Below are positions 1-11,052 of a stretch of DNA of 64,000 nt, one piece after another. The notes beneath the pieces are model-generated. The model saw only the letters and a list, made by a program, of their open reading frames with translations. It was not told the origin of the DNA and ran no database searches. The translations under genes were made by a program, and so were the position numbers. Source of the stretch: Punctularia strigosozonata HHB-11173 SS5 (taxonomy: Eukaryota; Basidiomycota; Agaricomycetes; Corticiales; Punctulariaceae); contig NW_006767434.1 of the NCBI RefSeq assembly GCF_000264995.1, positions 2,682,344-2,746,343 on the forward strand, given 5' to 3'. Each line of letters opens with the position of its first letter. Within the stretch, counting starts at the first letter, position 1.

Positions 1-1114
1 GATATATGATCCTTGGATGCCTAGTGATCGCCAACCTGACGATGCGGACTCGTATCCCACCGAGGAAGGCAGGCGGACCGATGCCCACGAGTCTCAAAAC
101 GCTTTTCAGTGATGTAGCCTATGTGCTCACTATCACGGGGTGAACCTGGCCCGCCTATGATATGCCAATCTTGCGCTCACTACATCATCCAGATCTTTCT
201 TCTGTCAGATCACGGTGTATTTTCCTGGTTCGTCTATCACATCCACGATAGCCAATTGCGCTGTGATTTCACCCTCTTCTTCACAGCATTCTACATCCAA
301 CTCTACGCAGTAGAACACGGCGTCGACCTCAATCTGGCCTTCTATTCCGTAAGCTATCCATCGGTACCGCATACATCCTCCGACCGACAGTATCTCCAGG
401 TAGCGATCCTCAATGCTGGCAGCGTCATCGGCCGTATTTTACCCAACTTCTTCGCAGACAAGATCGGCCCGTTTAAGCTCGTCATCCCGTGCACGATCAT
501 CTGCTCAGGACTGATGTTCTCTCTACTTGGTATCAAGTACGCGAACGGCTTTCCTGTTCCAGTCATGATCGTAACGCATACCGTTACTTGGTAGAAACAC
601 AGGCTCTATGGTCGCAGTCGCCGCCGTCTATGGAATTGCATCGGGAGCATGTGCGCCACACCTCTGAATCTTAGCCCTCCATATGTCATGAGCGTTGATG
701 ATCTCTCCTGCAGATCTCGCGCTCATCGTAGCCGTTGTCGCGTCGCTCTCGCGTAGCCCAGCCGAGATTGGGTACGTTGATCTCGATCATCCGATCTTAT
801 GCTTAGCGAGATCTGCACTGAGCTGATTACCACGCTTGTCACCTCGTAATTTACCAGATTGAGGGTGGGCGTCGCGTTCTCGACAAACAGCTTCGCTGCG
901 CTCGTTGGCATCCCCATCGCGGGTGCCCTGCTTGGTACCGGAAGCACGAATGACCTTCACTGGACGAGGGCTATCATATTCTCATGCGTGCGTGCCTTGT
1001 CCTGCTGGTGATCGCCCTGGGCGAACTCAAATGTCCATGATTTAGGTGTGCGTTGCGGTGGGCGCCGCTTGCTTCATCGCCGCGGCGTGGCATGCGTCTA
1101 CAAGGCGTAAATAG
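1..1114 (+). CDS. MFS monocarboxylate-type transporter, 3' part
   Basis: C-terminal part of a major facilitator membrane protein of the fungal monocarboxylate-permease type; the 5' end lies outside the window. Readable segments are a cytoplasmic loop with RIPPRKAGGPMP, then FSDVAYVLTITG, IQLYAVEHGVDLNLAFYS, VAILNAGSVIGRILPNFFAD, VAVAAVYGIASGA, VASLSRSPAEIG, RVGVAFSTNSFAALVGIPIAG and a last segment VCVAVGAACFIAAAWHAS before TAG at 1112-1114. This order matches the family's second half. At least five short introns separate the pieces; two are clear (349-399, and a GT-AG intron joining the final exon), while the joints near 530-600 and 650-860 are uncertain. It is likely a plasma-membrane proton-coupled transporter of small carboxylates, but the substrate cannot be told from sequence. 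A mild frame disruption in the uncertain stretches is not excluded. Confidence 0.7.
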
Positions 1115-1383
1115 AGAATGATTCTTTGGCGCATGTTTTCGCGTATCTTGTTCTCTCAGTACCTCATCTTGATAATCGGAAACATTCAAGGGTCGCGCAG
1201 ATCCATTCGCGTTGCTCAAGGGTATCATGGAACAGTCCGTACAAAAAGAGTCTGATAAGTGATATGAATGGATATGCATGTCAGCATTTCGTTCTTTGAT
1301 GCACCGGTGTATTCGTCCGCTGGCCATTGAGGGTCACCGTCAACGTCCATAGGTGCCGCATCATCTATGACCATAGGCTCGTA

Positions 1384-2594
1384 TTACCGGACTTCCACGC
1401 CGGGGACGGCGGCCTGATCCACCCGGCGCCCATGCGTTAAAAGCACGATGATGTCCTTCACATCAAGGGTGTCATTTTCCTCCAAGTCGGCCAAGACTGC
1501 ATGAGCCAGATCACGTTTCTTCTTTTGCAACTGAGCATGGTGGTACAGGGGCATGTTCAGAACGCAATGATCTAGACGCTCCTCGAGCATGCCGCCCTCG
1601 CTGGTATCTTAGGTTGCGTATATAGTCACTGGACCCATTTGCCCGATGCGATGAGCTCGACCAAAGGCTTGTCCCTATGGATATATGAGCAGTCCGCGAG
1701 CGAAGCAAGGGCAAGAGAGACTCATTTCACGAGCAGGGTTCCACCATAGATCGCTCAAGATGACATAATTACAGCAAGAGAGGTCGATGCCGGTGTCACA
1801 CATGCAGATTGTCAGGCGAGAATGCAGGAACACAGAAGTATCTTGACCCACCAGCGCCGCCTGCCCCAGTTGTAGCAAATATTGCATGCCTTTGATCGCT
1901 TGATATCATCGGTCGATTTCTGGCGCTCCTCCAACAACATTTCGCCGTCCACTGCGAAGAAATGAGTTCATTCGTTGCGCGTTGACTCCACGGCACTGAA
2001 ACTTACGGTGAACAAACTGTGTGCCACGCGTTTTCATTATCAAGGCGACTTCTGTCAGAAATTCAGACCACTGCGAGAATATGATAGTCTTGTTGGGCCT
2101 TTGACGTGAGGAATCCCGTGCAATGTCCTTCAGAAGGCCGAGGACCTTGCGAACCTTCGTGGACGGATGCAGGGCAGTAACGGTACGCTCGAAGTACCTT
2201 CGTGCTTCTGCCGCGACATCGACGTTGAATGCATCACCTTCCATTGCCTCCTCTTGGCTGCTCGACAGATATTCTTCACATTTTCTTTCGCCGATGAGGA
2301 TGATTTGTCGCTGCAAATGGATTACCTTAGAAAGGGGATAGCCATCAAACCATAGACAAACCTTGTCGCATGCGAAGAATCTGGGCGCATAACAGTGGAA
2401 CGGAACCTCTTCGTTGGGAGTTCGTGAAGGGGATCGCTCGACATGTCGACAGCGAGATAGCCCACGGAGCAAGCACTTACTTTACGAGGGCTGTTGACAT
2501 TCAGGCACCGACCAGCTTGGCGCTTCTGAACAAAGGGGGACGGACTTGACGAGCTTGGTGCCTCTCCCGGAATAATGCATCTTGTATAATGCAT
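1384..2594 (-). pseudogene. SNF2-family helicase C-terminal remnant
   Basis: Minus-strand pieces follow the order of a basidiomycete SNF2/Rad5-like ATPase helicase C domain: AEARRYFERTVTALHPSTK, KTIIFSQWSEFLTEVALIMK, then after a normal 5' GTAAGT intron DGEMLLEERQKSTDDIK, ATTGAGGAG, IDLSCCNYVILSDLWWNPA, QAFGRAHRIGQMGP, and a tail DTSEGGMLEERLD through LAHAVLADLEENDTLDVKD. Several lesions suggest decay: a TAA between IYAT and DTSEGG (about 1603), no AG acceptor where an intron should join GAGGAG to IDLSC, and a frame change after WWNPA. No N-terminal ATPase domain was found in the 600 bases upstream. It is convergent with the transporter at its left. An intact gene with unusual splicing is possible but less likely. 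Confidence 0.6.
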
Positions 2595-3222
2595 AATAAT
2601 AATGAAGGGGCCTCTGATTCAGAAATATACGTCACTACTAACCGGCCGGAACCGTTTAGGAGGTCTTGATTCAGGGGTCGGGAGCAACAGACGTGCTTCC
2701 GGGGTGGACGGCGGTAAAGGGAGACTTGTCGGAGTGGTCTGTATGACTATGTTATCAGAAATTCGTAAGGAGATCCATCATGGGGAAGCCACGCTTACAA
2801 CCGTATCGTCACGGAGGCGCTTCCGAGTAGGAATCCCCAGAAGACCTGCCAACCTTCCATACACATACTAATCATTGTTCAGAGAATCTCTGGAGGAAAA
2901 GAAGTCACCTGTCTTCCAACATTGGACGGGCAGGAAGAGGTGAGCTCATATTCAGTGCAAGAGCGCTGGCTATAGCGTAGCACTAGAAATTTCAGGAGCT
3001 CGGCCATGATTTCGATGGGTGGCGGTTACGTTGTTACCCACTCCTGCGACTCTGCGAATGTCGACAAGGCAAGCCATATCGGTCGTGCCCGAAGAGGCGT
3101 AGACAGTAGAGCACGCAAATGGAACACGGTGCGCCGTAATGGGATCTTATAGAGGTGACTTTGTTTCGCGTGTAGGCTGTCGCCGAAATAAGTATATATC
3201 ATCGGAGCACAAAGGGGTCAGA
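2595..3222. other. Spacer without recognised gene
   Basis: No protein family is recognised on either strand. The left part could carry further decayed upstream sequence of the SNF2 remnant. The right edge is the 3' flank of the mitochondrial carrier gene. Confidence 0.4.
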
Positions 3223-4345
3223 TCAGGAGTAGGACATCAAGCCGTTGACTGTCCACTCGTAAACACCGAGAAAAACCGCGCCACCAGCTGATATCCAAAG
3301 AGTACGAGGGATAACACCAGAAAAGAGCGTCCGGACTCCCTCCTGCACGTAGATTTGCCTGAAGCGTGCTGAAAGCGTCGGGAGTTTCTCTTTGGTAGGG
3401 TCCTGCGAGTGCATAGTAAGAGAGATGTTACGATGTCCCTAGTGTGAAAATAGAGACGAGCCGCACGGAACTTACTCTAATATCCAGCATTACTCGCGTC
3501 TTTAGCACATCCAAAGGGGTTGTCAGTGCCGCTGCTATACCACCAGCTATGCTTCCGCAGGCTGCCGCCTCGTGTGCCAAGAGTGGTTTTCTGCCAACAT
3601 ATACCGACAAGCGGGCTTTGAAGAATTCGTATAGTGGGAATTGGATTGAAGTAAAAGGGATCTAGGAAGCGACTGAGCCCAGGTCTGACGGTGGATGATA
3701 GTATCGCACCTCCCGCATCACGGTGGTTCCGAAACCCCTGTATAGACCCTTCAACCCATCCGTCTTGAGCACCATTCGCGCAGCCGCGTATGACCCTTGT
3801 GCGAGAGTGCCATATGTGGATGTCTGAGCGCGGGTTTTGATGACTTCGGTAGGTACACGTATCAAACATGCCGCCTCTTGACTGAGATTAGCAAAGCTTA
3901 GCTATCACAGAAAGAAATGCTCACAACTTCTCCAGCTGAAGCCGCTATGATGTGCTTTACAGGTGCTAAATGTTCAGGGAAGGGCAGGGTTCGTTTGAGA
4001 GTGTCGTAAGTAGAGAAGAACGCAGCCGCTACATCAAAGATCGTAAAACATAAGCCGTCGGTCTTATGTCGCACAGCAGCTCATTGGTCACGAACCTCCA
4101 GGCGCGCTTCCCACTACAACGCTGCCGACACCCTTATATATCCCTTTGAAGCCTCCAGCCCGGACGAAGCCCTGAGAAGATTGCAGGCGCGTTTTTATGG
4201 TATCTATTGGGAAAAACAGAAGGTCTACAGCCGTCCCTGCGGCACCCCCTGCCTGCGCCGAAGAAAGCGCTTTGGAACCAATCCGTGCCAATGACGGACT
4301 ACTCACCATCAAGGACTGAGTGAAGGACGGGCTTCCGGTAGCCAT
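3223..4345 (-). CDS. pet8: Mitochondrial S-adenosylmethionine carrier
   Basis: Mitochondrial carrier family protein (SLC25) of the Pet8/Sam5 type, importing S-adenosylmethionine across the inner mitochondrial membrane. Six exons fit in one frame: 4345-4307, 4252-4096, 4028-3925, 3874-3710, 3661-3476 and 3402-3223, giving 276 residues, the usual size. The three signature repeats are visible: [34 protein letters not shown] and [16 protein letters not shown], each P-x-[DE]-x-[VIL]-[KR]-x-[RK]. The intervening VDLLFFPID and [18 protein letters not shown] segments are typical of the SAM carrier group. The start at 4345 ([12 protein letters not shown]) is chosen because the first GTGAGT intron then joins directly to the first repeat. 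All splice sites are GT-AG with introns of 48-73 nt. The gene looks intact. It is divergent from the phosphotransferase-like gene. Confidence 0.93.
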
Positions 4346-4513
4346 ACGGAGCTCTATAGCAACTCTGGTGTCTAGTCCGACTGACAGAGATATGTCTTCA
4401 GGCGGACCTGGTGACGAGCAAATGTGGCAAGTGGACAACGGTGCAGGCAAGGCGCGTTCCGACGCGGTTGTCCGACTCCGACGCGGACAGGTGCGGTTGT
4501 ATGTTACAATACT

Positions 4514-4950
4514 AAGGTTTGGCTCATGCACGATCCGGGAACATCACGTGAAGGCAGTCACATCACGGTCACAGTCCCGATTTGGTAAAATTGTGGATGG
4601 GACGCAAGCTAGCGTCGCATCGAGTCAATCCTACATCGAACTATCATAGCATCTACCCATCAAGCTCTTGTATGACGGAATCCGGAAGAATACGATGCGA
4701 ACGAAGTAATAGTATTGGGCTCAGTTACATTTTCTCGGTGTATTCGCTCCGACTTCGTGCGGATGCGCATTTTTGATGGAGTCAGACACTTGGACAGTTC
4801 ATATACTAGGTGCTAGTCATCCATAGAGGCCAGAACAGTGAGCAGCGAGCAGCGACGACGGCGAGACGGCGCCAGCAGACGACGAATAGCCTTTTTTGGA
4901 ATGTCACACATATCACGTGATGTTCCCGGATCGTGCATGAGCCAAACCTT
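4514..4950. repeat. 437-bp segment bounded by 38-bp perfect inverted repeats
   Basis: Bases 4514-4551 are the exact reverse complement of 4913-4950. Each arm ends internally in TCACGTGA and externally in AAGGTTTGG. The 361-bp interior has no coding potential that I recognise. The shape suits a small non-autonomous TIR element (MITE), but the flanks show no clear target-site duplication. An alternative is gene conversion or inverted duplication of a promoter block, because the arms face the two divergent genes. Confidence 0.7.
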
Positions 4951-4979
4951 ATGAGGTCGGCAACCGCCGTATCACGTGA
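4544..4979. promoter_or_regulatory. Three TCACGTGA (bHLH E-box) sites
   Basis: TCACGTGA occurs at 4544-4551, 4913-4920 and 4972-4979; the last is inside a 12-bp palindrome TATCACGTGATA (4970-4981). The core fits the RTCACRTG site of Cbf1-type bHLH factors, which in yeasts act in sulfur and methionine gene control. The adjacent gene encodes a SAM carrier. The regulatory role is inferred. Confidence 0.4.
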
Positions 4980-4987
4980 TAGGGGGC

Positions 4988-4997
4988 TTATATAATA
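4988..4997 (+). promoter_or_regulatory. TATA-like box before phosphotransferase gene
   Basis: TTATATAATA lies about 245 bp upstream of the ATG at 5241. If used, the 5' leader is long and holds upstream ATGs (for example at 5000). Confidence 0.35.
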
Positions 4998-5240
4998 GTT
5001 ATGCTGGCCGCATGCTGCCTCAACACGCTACTCATTATGCTGTCCGTTCTTTCCGCGCATTCTGGCGACGTGGACCGTGTCAATGTCTTGGCGTTTGGAC
5101 CGAGATTTTTGATGGATTTCGAATGCTGTCCGTATTCGCGTGTAGGCTGTCCATAGCGGTAGCTCGAGTTGAATACCGCCGTCCTCTGGTCACTTTGATT
5201 AAGACCTTGCTTCTTCTCCGCCATAAACAACCGATACACC

Positions 5241-6307
5241 ATGTCTAACATCATGGAGGATAGCATCGCGGCGCTCTCCAAGTTCCAGATCGCGAACTTC
5301 TTCGAGAAGAGCAATCCTACGACGCAGCAGCAATGCGACCAACGGGCCGAACAGCTTGCAGGCACGTCTGTACGCCCAACACCTGTGCAAGGTGCGGACA
5401 GTTACACCGTCGTCTCCGACGATGAGACCTGCGTTGTCCAGTTTCGTGCCAGCGACTCGGTCATGGACATGGATCTCATCGATTGCGTCGAGAAGGCTTA
5501 CACTGGGTTCACGCCGTCCCACTGTTGGGCTGGAAACCTGGGCCAACTCTACGTCTATACGATGAACAATGTGGGGGGGATCGCCATGTATCTTGCCCGG
5601 GATCGGTTGAACGAGAACAATTTCAGCCTTCTTCGTCACGCGGTGTCCGACTTCGCTAGGTACGTCATTGTGTTCCCCCGTGCCACAGACAGCGCAGGTA
5701 ACTTTCTTAACGCAGATTTTTCGCCTCGGCTTGGCACAACACGCCCAGCTCAATGCAATGTCCAAGTCGCTCCTCGCTACTGAACGAGTACTCGTCGGAT
5801 CTATCAAAGCTTCGACAAGGGCTGCCCACGCGCTTTCACCTGACCCTGGACTACCTCATTCCGATGCTCCCGCGGCTGCTGGCTAACGACTGGCCGTTGG
5901 TGCCCAACCACGCCGACCTGCTGGAGAACAACATCCACGTGAGCATGCAGACGGGCCGTCTGATGGGCATTTGCGATTGGAAGGACGCCGTTATCGGTCC
6001 TTTCGGTATGTCGCTCGGGGGCCTCGAGGCTATGCTAGGGATTCGAACCGTGGAGGAAAGCTGGCGTTATCATCCCAACCAGCAGGAACTTCGGGACCTC
6101 TTCTGGGAGACGTTTTACCATGCTATGGGGGAGGTTACGAAAGAGCAGAGAGAGCTCATCGAGGTTGCGAGACTTGTTGGGCTGTTCTTGGAGAACGGTC
6201 TCCAGTGGACCGAGGATGGGTTCGAGGCTATCACTGATGAAAGCAATCATGACCTCCGCTACCTCGAGGCAGTCACTCTGGCACTTGGTGCTCCGACTCG
6301 GACATGA
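5241..6307 (+). CDS. Aminoglycoside-phosphotransferase-like (APH/ChoK fold) protein
   Basis: Two exons, 5241-5659 and 5716-6307, joined by a 56-nt GT-AG intron, give 336 residues. The protein belongs to the fungal APH family of kinase-fold proteins, common and expanded in Agaricomycetes; real substrates are mostly unknown. The catalytic loop is read as PNHADLLENNIHV (H-x-D-x4-N), followed by the metal-binding segment GICDWKDAVIGPFG. The splice restores RFFASAWHNTPSS, typical just before the helical part (LTLDYLIPMLPRLL, NDWPLVPN). The N-terminal lobe is recognisable but its nucleotide-binding lysine is not obvious; VVQFRASD may be the corresponding strand. The gene is divergent from the SAM carrier. 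A cytosolic small-molecule kinase is likely; antibiotic resistance should not be inferred from the family name. Confidence 0.8.
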
Positions 6308-7345
6308 TCATGCGGCGGTGCGGGCAACTAATCGTTCAAAGGATTGTCGTCTGGTCAGATCGCGGCGTGATTTTGTTACAAATGTTAATAGATCATCAAC
6401 GATGTGGTTCCATCATAGTGGCATCGAATAGTGTCTATGCTTGTCCATGATCAGATTACCTCACCCTGCTCGTCCAGCTCCTATGCACGGCGTTATACTG
6501 GACGTTTATGTAACACAGAGATATTTCTAGCTTGATCGCCTTATTCAGAGGAAGAACAAGGAGAGAACGCATAGGCCTGATCCCTTATGCACGCTCGCAC
6601 GACTCCCTGGTTCGACGCGCAAGATGAACAATATTCACTCCCGCGGACGGTAAGGGTCCAATCAACACATTCTTTAGGCGGAAACTTGTGAACTGAATGG
6701 ACCTCGGGTTCGTCAGATGGCGTTTGTCGTTTACACGCCAACGATATCCGCTAGGACCAATTGAGCTTACACAGTGTCCCAGTACCATCTCCTAGCGTGC
6801 AAGTAGCGAATCCAGGCATGAGCGTGAGCAGCCAATGAGATGTTGATGGGTGAATCGACTGCTATTCGTCGTCAGGTAGGGCCCCTCCAGATCAGTGTGT
6901 AACGACCGAGAGCGCCGGAACCTGTGCGAGTCGTGAGACGGGGTCTGATCTGCGTGGTTTGGACCAGTAGTGCGGGACAATCAGTGGAGCATGGGACCAT
7001 CAAGGGAAGAGATGATTGGTGCACAGGTGCACACCTAGAATCAATGGGTAACTGTATGCCAAGGTATTGAAAACATGGGGAGTAGGCGGGGGGAAGGCGA
7101 TGCACGGTCTGTCTCGATCCTTTACGCAAGCTTCAAGCATCACAACAGGATATGAACTGACCCGGTCGCCTGAGGTAGCTTCATAGGTGTGGACCAATGC
7201 GGGTAACTGGAGAAGGATGCAGACAATTAGGTACACATTGAACAAGAGAACAAGAACGAGAATAGCGACCGCTCGCCACAGAGAAGCGCCGTTGATGCGC
7301 AACACAACGCGGTGCCGGTTCCGTTCCAGACTGCGATCAGGGTCG
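6308..7345. other. Spacer without recognised gene
   Basis: I see no supported gene. A minus-strand open stretch at 7000-7395 encodes one hydrophobic segment but overlaps the protease promoter and lacks homology that I recognise. Confidence 0.4.
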
Positions 7346-7353
7346 TATATAAG
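7346..7353 (+). promoter_or_regulatory. TATA box of aspartic protease gene
   Basis: TATATAAG sits 103 bp upstream of the ATG at 7456, followed by a pyrimidine-rich leader. Confidence 0.6.
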
Positions 7354-7455
7354 TCCTGGGCAGCCCACTCGGAGATCCTCTTGTGCTGAGCACATCTGCG
7401 CCCTGTCCCTCTTTTCCCTATACTCTTCAGTTTCACGTCTGCGCGGGCCGCTGTT

Positions 7456-9547
7456 ATGTTTTCATCCCAGCTTTGGTCTGTTCTCTCGCTTCTTCTCGTG
7501 CTTGCTCCTCTTGGGCGTGGTCTGCCACTACAACGTCGCGTGCAAGAGCGGGAGTCGGTCTCTCGAAGGGGCGCTGGACGTGGCTTTGAGATCCCAATCG
7601 TGAGGAAGAGGACGGGCCGAGTGCGACGACGCAACGATGCTGTTGGCGAAGCTGAGCTCGGGGATCTCGTAGACTTGTATGCCTGCTTTCTTTACCTATG
7701 CATAGCATATCTGATTTTATTTTAACACACGTTCAGTCAGTACACTGTGGGTTTGACCCTGGGTAGTACTTCTACCAGCGCGCATTTAGGTACGAATCAT
7801 CCGCTGCATGCATGTGGTTTTTGGCGCTGACGTGCACTGAAGATACGGGGTCAAGCGATCTCTGGATCATCTCAGACGCCTGTACAGGAGGTTAATTAAA
7901 CTCGCGTTCTCCGCATTTCCTCACTCACTCCTTATCACAGGAACCTGCGCGAAGTCCAATGGTACCAGGTACTCGACGGCGACAGCCAACAACACGGGCG
8001 CCGGGGTCACCTTGCGCTACGGCGATTCCACTACTGGAACTCAGGCTACGGGACCGATTGTCAAGGATACCGCGACCATAGCAGGCATTTCAGTACCTCA
8101 ACAAGTATTCGCCGCTGTCAACTTCACCGACAACACCATCGTTTCAAGTGCTGTCGATGCTGCGGGTATTTTTGGCTTGGGCTTCCCTTCCGAAAGGTGA
8201 GTTCTGTCGCTTCACAACCTTTCATGAGCTCATATTAGCTGGCTAGCCTTGTACAAGGCGCTATCGTGAATGTCCAGTCCAACAATCCCTCCACAACCGA
8301 CGATTTCATCGATTCCATCCCCGACAATGGGCCGTTGCTCTCTCGCATAGCAATGAGCGGCGACGTTGACCAGCCGATGTTTACCATCAGCCTCCAGAGG
8401 GATACGATCGAGATCGGTGGCAATGACGGCGCGCTGACCGTTGGACGCTTGCCTGACGGTGTCGACAATTCGTCGTTGACGTGGGTCCCCGTGAAGCTTT
8501 ACTCTCCCGCGGTTGGGGGGATTCAACCTCCTACATTTGCACCCAATGAGGTTTATCCATTGTGAGAAAGATGTTTAACCGCATGTCCTCATCGAAGGCT
8601 CATTCCGTTCCCGTCAGGCGTTGGGAGGTGGAGCTCGATGCCGTTTTCCTTGATGGGCAGCAGCTCGCGGATACGACCCAGACCGGATCCCTCACTGGGA
8701 ACTCATTGTCGGCACTGATTGATACTGTGAGTCTCGACCCCCTTATGATAGCGCATGCGCTGACACGCTGTCCAGGGTAATTCGCTCATGCGTGGACCAA
8801 CTGATGTCGTGGATAACATCCTATCCACGATTTCTCGTGCATATGCTAAGAACCCGACCGCCGACCCAACGTTCTCCTGTTCGACGCCTCACACCCTCGC
8901 GTTCCAAATCGGTGGCAAGACGTTCCCCATCGATCCACTGGACTTCCTGCGCCAGGCTTCAACACCCGCACCAAATGACTGCACTGCCAGCAACATCGTC
9001 GCGACTGATCCCCCAAGCGTTGGCGCGACGTTCAGCTGGTCTCTCGGCGACCCGTTTTTCAAGAGCACCCTGGTCGCATTCTACTACGGTAACCTCACAC
9101 ACCCTTCCGTCGATCCGCCTCGTATCGGGTTCATGTCTACCGTGACGAGCGACACGACGGCGGAACTCAGTCAAGCCATTGCCGATGCGCAAACTGAGGG
9201 CGGTTTGTTCGAGAGTATGTCGTTGATACCCTTGCTTTCCCTACTCGGGCTCATTTCGTGTTGCAGGTACTCTCGAGGTCGCGCCCTCTGCGAGCGCCGC
9301 GGTTACAACTGTGAATCCCACCGACACGGTAGATGCGGCTGAGGCTACGGCGTCGTCAGCCTCGGCATCACCTTCCGACGCCGCCACCGCGGTCACGGCG
9401 AGCGCTGAGGCGAGCGCATCGTCAACGTCTTCGAACACCGCATCGTCTAGCCAGCAGACGAGCTCAGCTACTATCACACGAACAACGCGCACTGGCGCCT
9501 GGATGGTTATCCTTGCTGTGCTTTCAATGCTTTCCTGCACGTTTTGA
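7456..9547 (+). CDS. Secreted, probably GPI-anchored aspartic protease (pepsin family A1)
   Basis: Eight exons keep one frame: 7456-7676, 7737-7789, 7843-7890, 7941-8196, 8247-8561, 8618-8726, 8776-9214 and 9267-9547 (573 residues). The N-terminus MFSSQLWSVLSLLLVLAPLG is a signal peptide, followed by a basic propeptide. The mature start QYTVGLTLGSTS leads to the first catalytic motif DTGSSDLW, built across the 7789/7843 splice. GIFGLGFPSES and the second catalytic motif ALIDTGNSL follow; the usual Thr/Ser after DTG is Asn here. The C-terminus is a Ser/Thr/Ala-rich stalk of about 60 residues ending in a hydrophobic tail (MVILAVLSMLSCTF), the layout of a GPI attachment signal. It is predicted to cleave proteins at acid pH at the cell surface or wall. 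The gene looks intact, with clean GT-AG introns of about 50-60 nt. Confidence 0.9.
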
Positions 9548-10993
9548 GTAGACACACCGATCATAGACAAGTACTGCACGGACATTAACATTGCATTTTA
9601 TATCATGGCGTGAAGTAGCTTATTGATAGCTCGTAATCATCATCGCATGCTGGCCCAGACGGCGTGCCTGCCGCGACATTCAGCAGCGATCATGGTATCG
9701 TTGAGTTGCATCGTTTGGCCAGGACTTGCTTTACGACAGTTACTGGCCCTTGGGCCTGTTGAGCTCAAGACAGACTGTGGCTTATCATCAGTTCGTATAA
9801 CGCCTTCCTTCTCCATCCTCACCGACACTTGGCACCTCGGTCGCAAACCCCGCGTTGCTTTCGAATATCGGTACTTATGTAGTCGGAGTTCAGCACACGA
9901 GCACGCGTCAAATTCGCCGCGTGGTGGAATGAAATTCACTCGCCCCACCAACTGTAACACGTGTTGGAACTTGGACTCTACCTGCTTCATGTTCGGACTC
10001 CATACCCCATACTGCATGCAACTTGCCGATGCCGTGATAACTTAGGAGAAACCGTGCCTCAAGCCCACGATGCGGGTCCACTGGGGGATCAGCCTCTGGG
10101 AGTGTACCACAAGCCGTAGACGATTGCGTTTGCCGTGCACAATCCGGACGACGACTTCTGTCAGATTCGCATCGGTAAAGACACTCGGCTCATGGATATG
10201 CTCGAGGCCGGCAGCTGAAATCACATCTTCTACCCATGGTGCGTGTGAACCTGCCCACGCATGCCACTCGGTCAACCAACTTGTAATGAAGTTTATTTGT
10301 TAAACATAGTCAAACGACGGCGAAGGTCGGCTTGACTCTCTCGAAATACCCCAAGACGATGCTTTCATGGCCCGTAAGGAGTGGACCTCTTGCGAGGCGC
10401 CTTCCTCGAAACACCATAGCTCCACACAGCTCGGCGTGAGCGCTTAATGGACGGGGTGCTTCGTCGCATCTGCAGCTTTTTGCACTTCTTCATGGGCTTG
10501 CATTGCTATTCGACGACTTCTACATGTTCAGACACGTTTGAGAAAGCTTCTTCGTTTCTCACGACTTCGCCTGCAGACATCTTCGGGAGTACGCAGGGAT
10601 CTGGAGCAAGGTGCTTCTAGTCCTTTAAGTAGGCGGAATCGCACGCGCTAGGTGTCAGTTCTCCTGGGATGGCGGAGTGGCGGCGTGGGTTTTCGCGACG
10701 TTATTCCTCCAATGGCTGTCCGGGGCGGCCATAGCAGGTTCTATGGGTGCGATGCCGCCCTCCATTACCGTGTCCCACCAGCCACGCCCCTTCATCCCGA
10801 CGGATGCTCGACGAGCCGGGAACACTACCCTTCTCAGGCCGGCGTGCTCTGGGCTGGCGCCGTCCGTTCTCGTCGCCTTCTACGTCGTTGTTTCGTGGTT
10901 CGTGGCGTTCACGTTCCTGTGAGCGACGCGTGGTTATGCGTACGCGGGATCTACCTCCGTTCGAGTGCCCGTGCCGTCACTTTACCCACCATG
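9548..10993. other. Spacer with unrecognised coding-like fragments
   Basis: No gene can be supported. A minus-strand open stretch at 10042-10275 reads like protein (SHAPWVEDVISAAGLEHIHE, then TEVVVRIVHGK) and could be a relic of an enzyme, but no family is certain. A plus-strand stretch at 10677-10922 encodes a hydrophobic peptide. The right end is the peroxidase promoter. Confidence 0.3.
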
Positions 10994-11002
10994 CATAAAA
11001 AG
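10994..11002 (+). promoter_or_regulatory. TATA-like box of peroxidase gene
   Basis: CATAAAAAG lies about 55 bp upstream of the ATG at 11053, a spacing usual for fungal secreted-enzyme genes. Confidence 0.45.
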
Positions 11003-11052
11003 ATGCAAGCATAGCTGCAGCTCACCCAACTCCTCCAATACCACGCAAAGCC

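Noticed and set aside
3166-5152. 17-bp word TTCGCGTGTAGGCTGTC shared by 3166 and 5136 regions
   Set aside because: Too short to mean more than chance or a minor remnant; flanks do not match.
6038-6056. GGTTCGAATCC-like tRNA B-box on the minus strand
   Set aside because: It lies inside a well-supported exon of the phosphotransferase-like gene, with no A-box or cloverleaf around it.
7000-7395. 131-residue minus-strand open frame with a hydrophobic segment
   Set aside because: It overlaps the TATA box and promoter of the protease gene, has no recognised homologue and no splice support.
8197-8246. Alternative acceptor TTAG at 8238 for protease intron 4
   Set aside because: It breaks the frame; the acceptor CTAG at 8246 restores GLGFPSES and the downstream frame.
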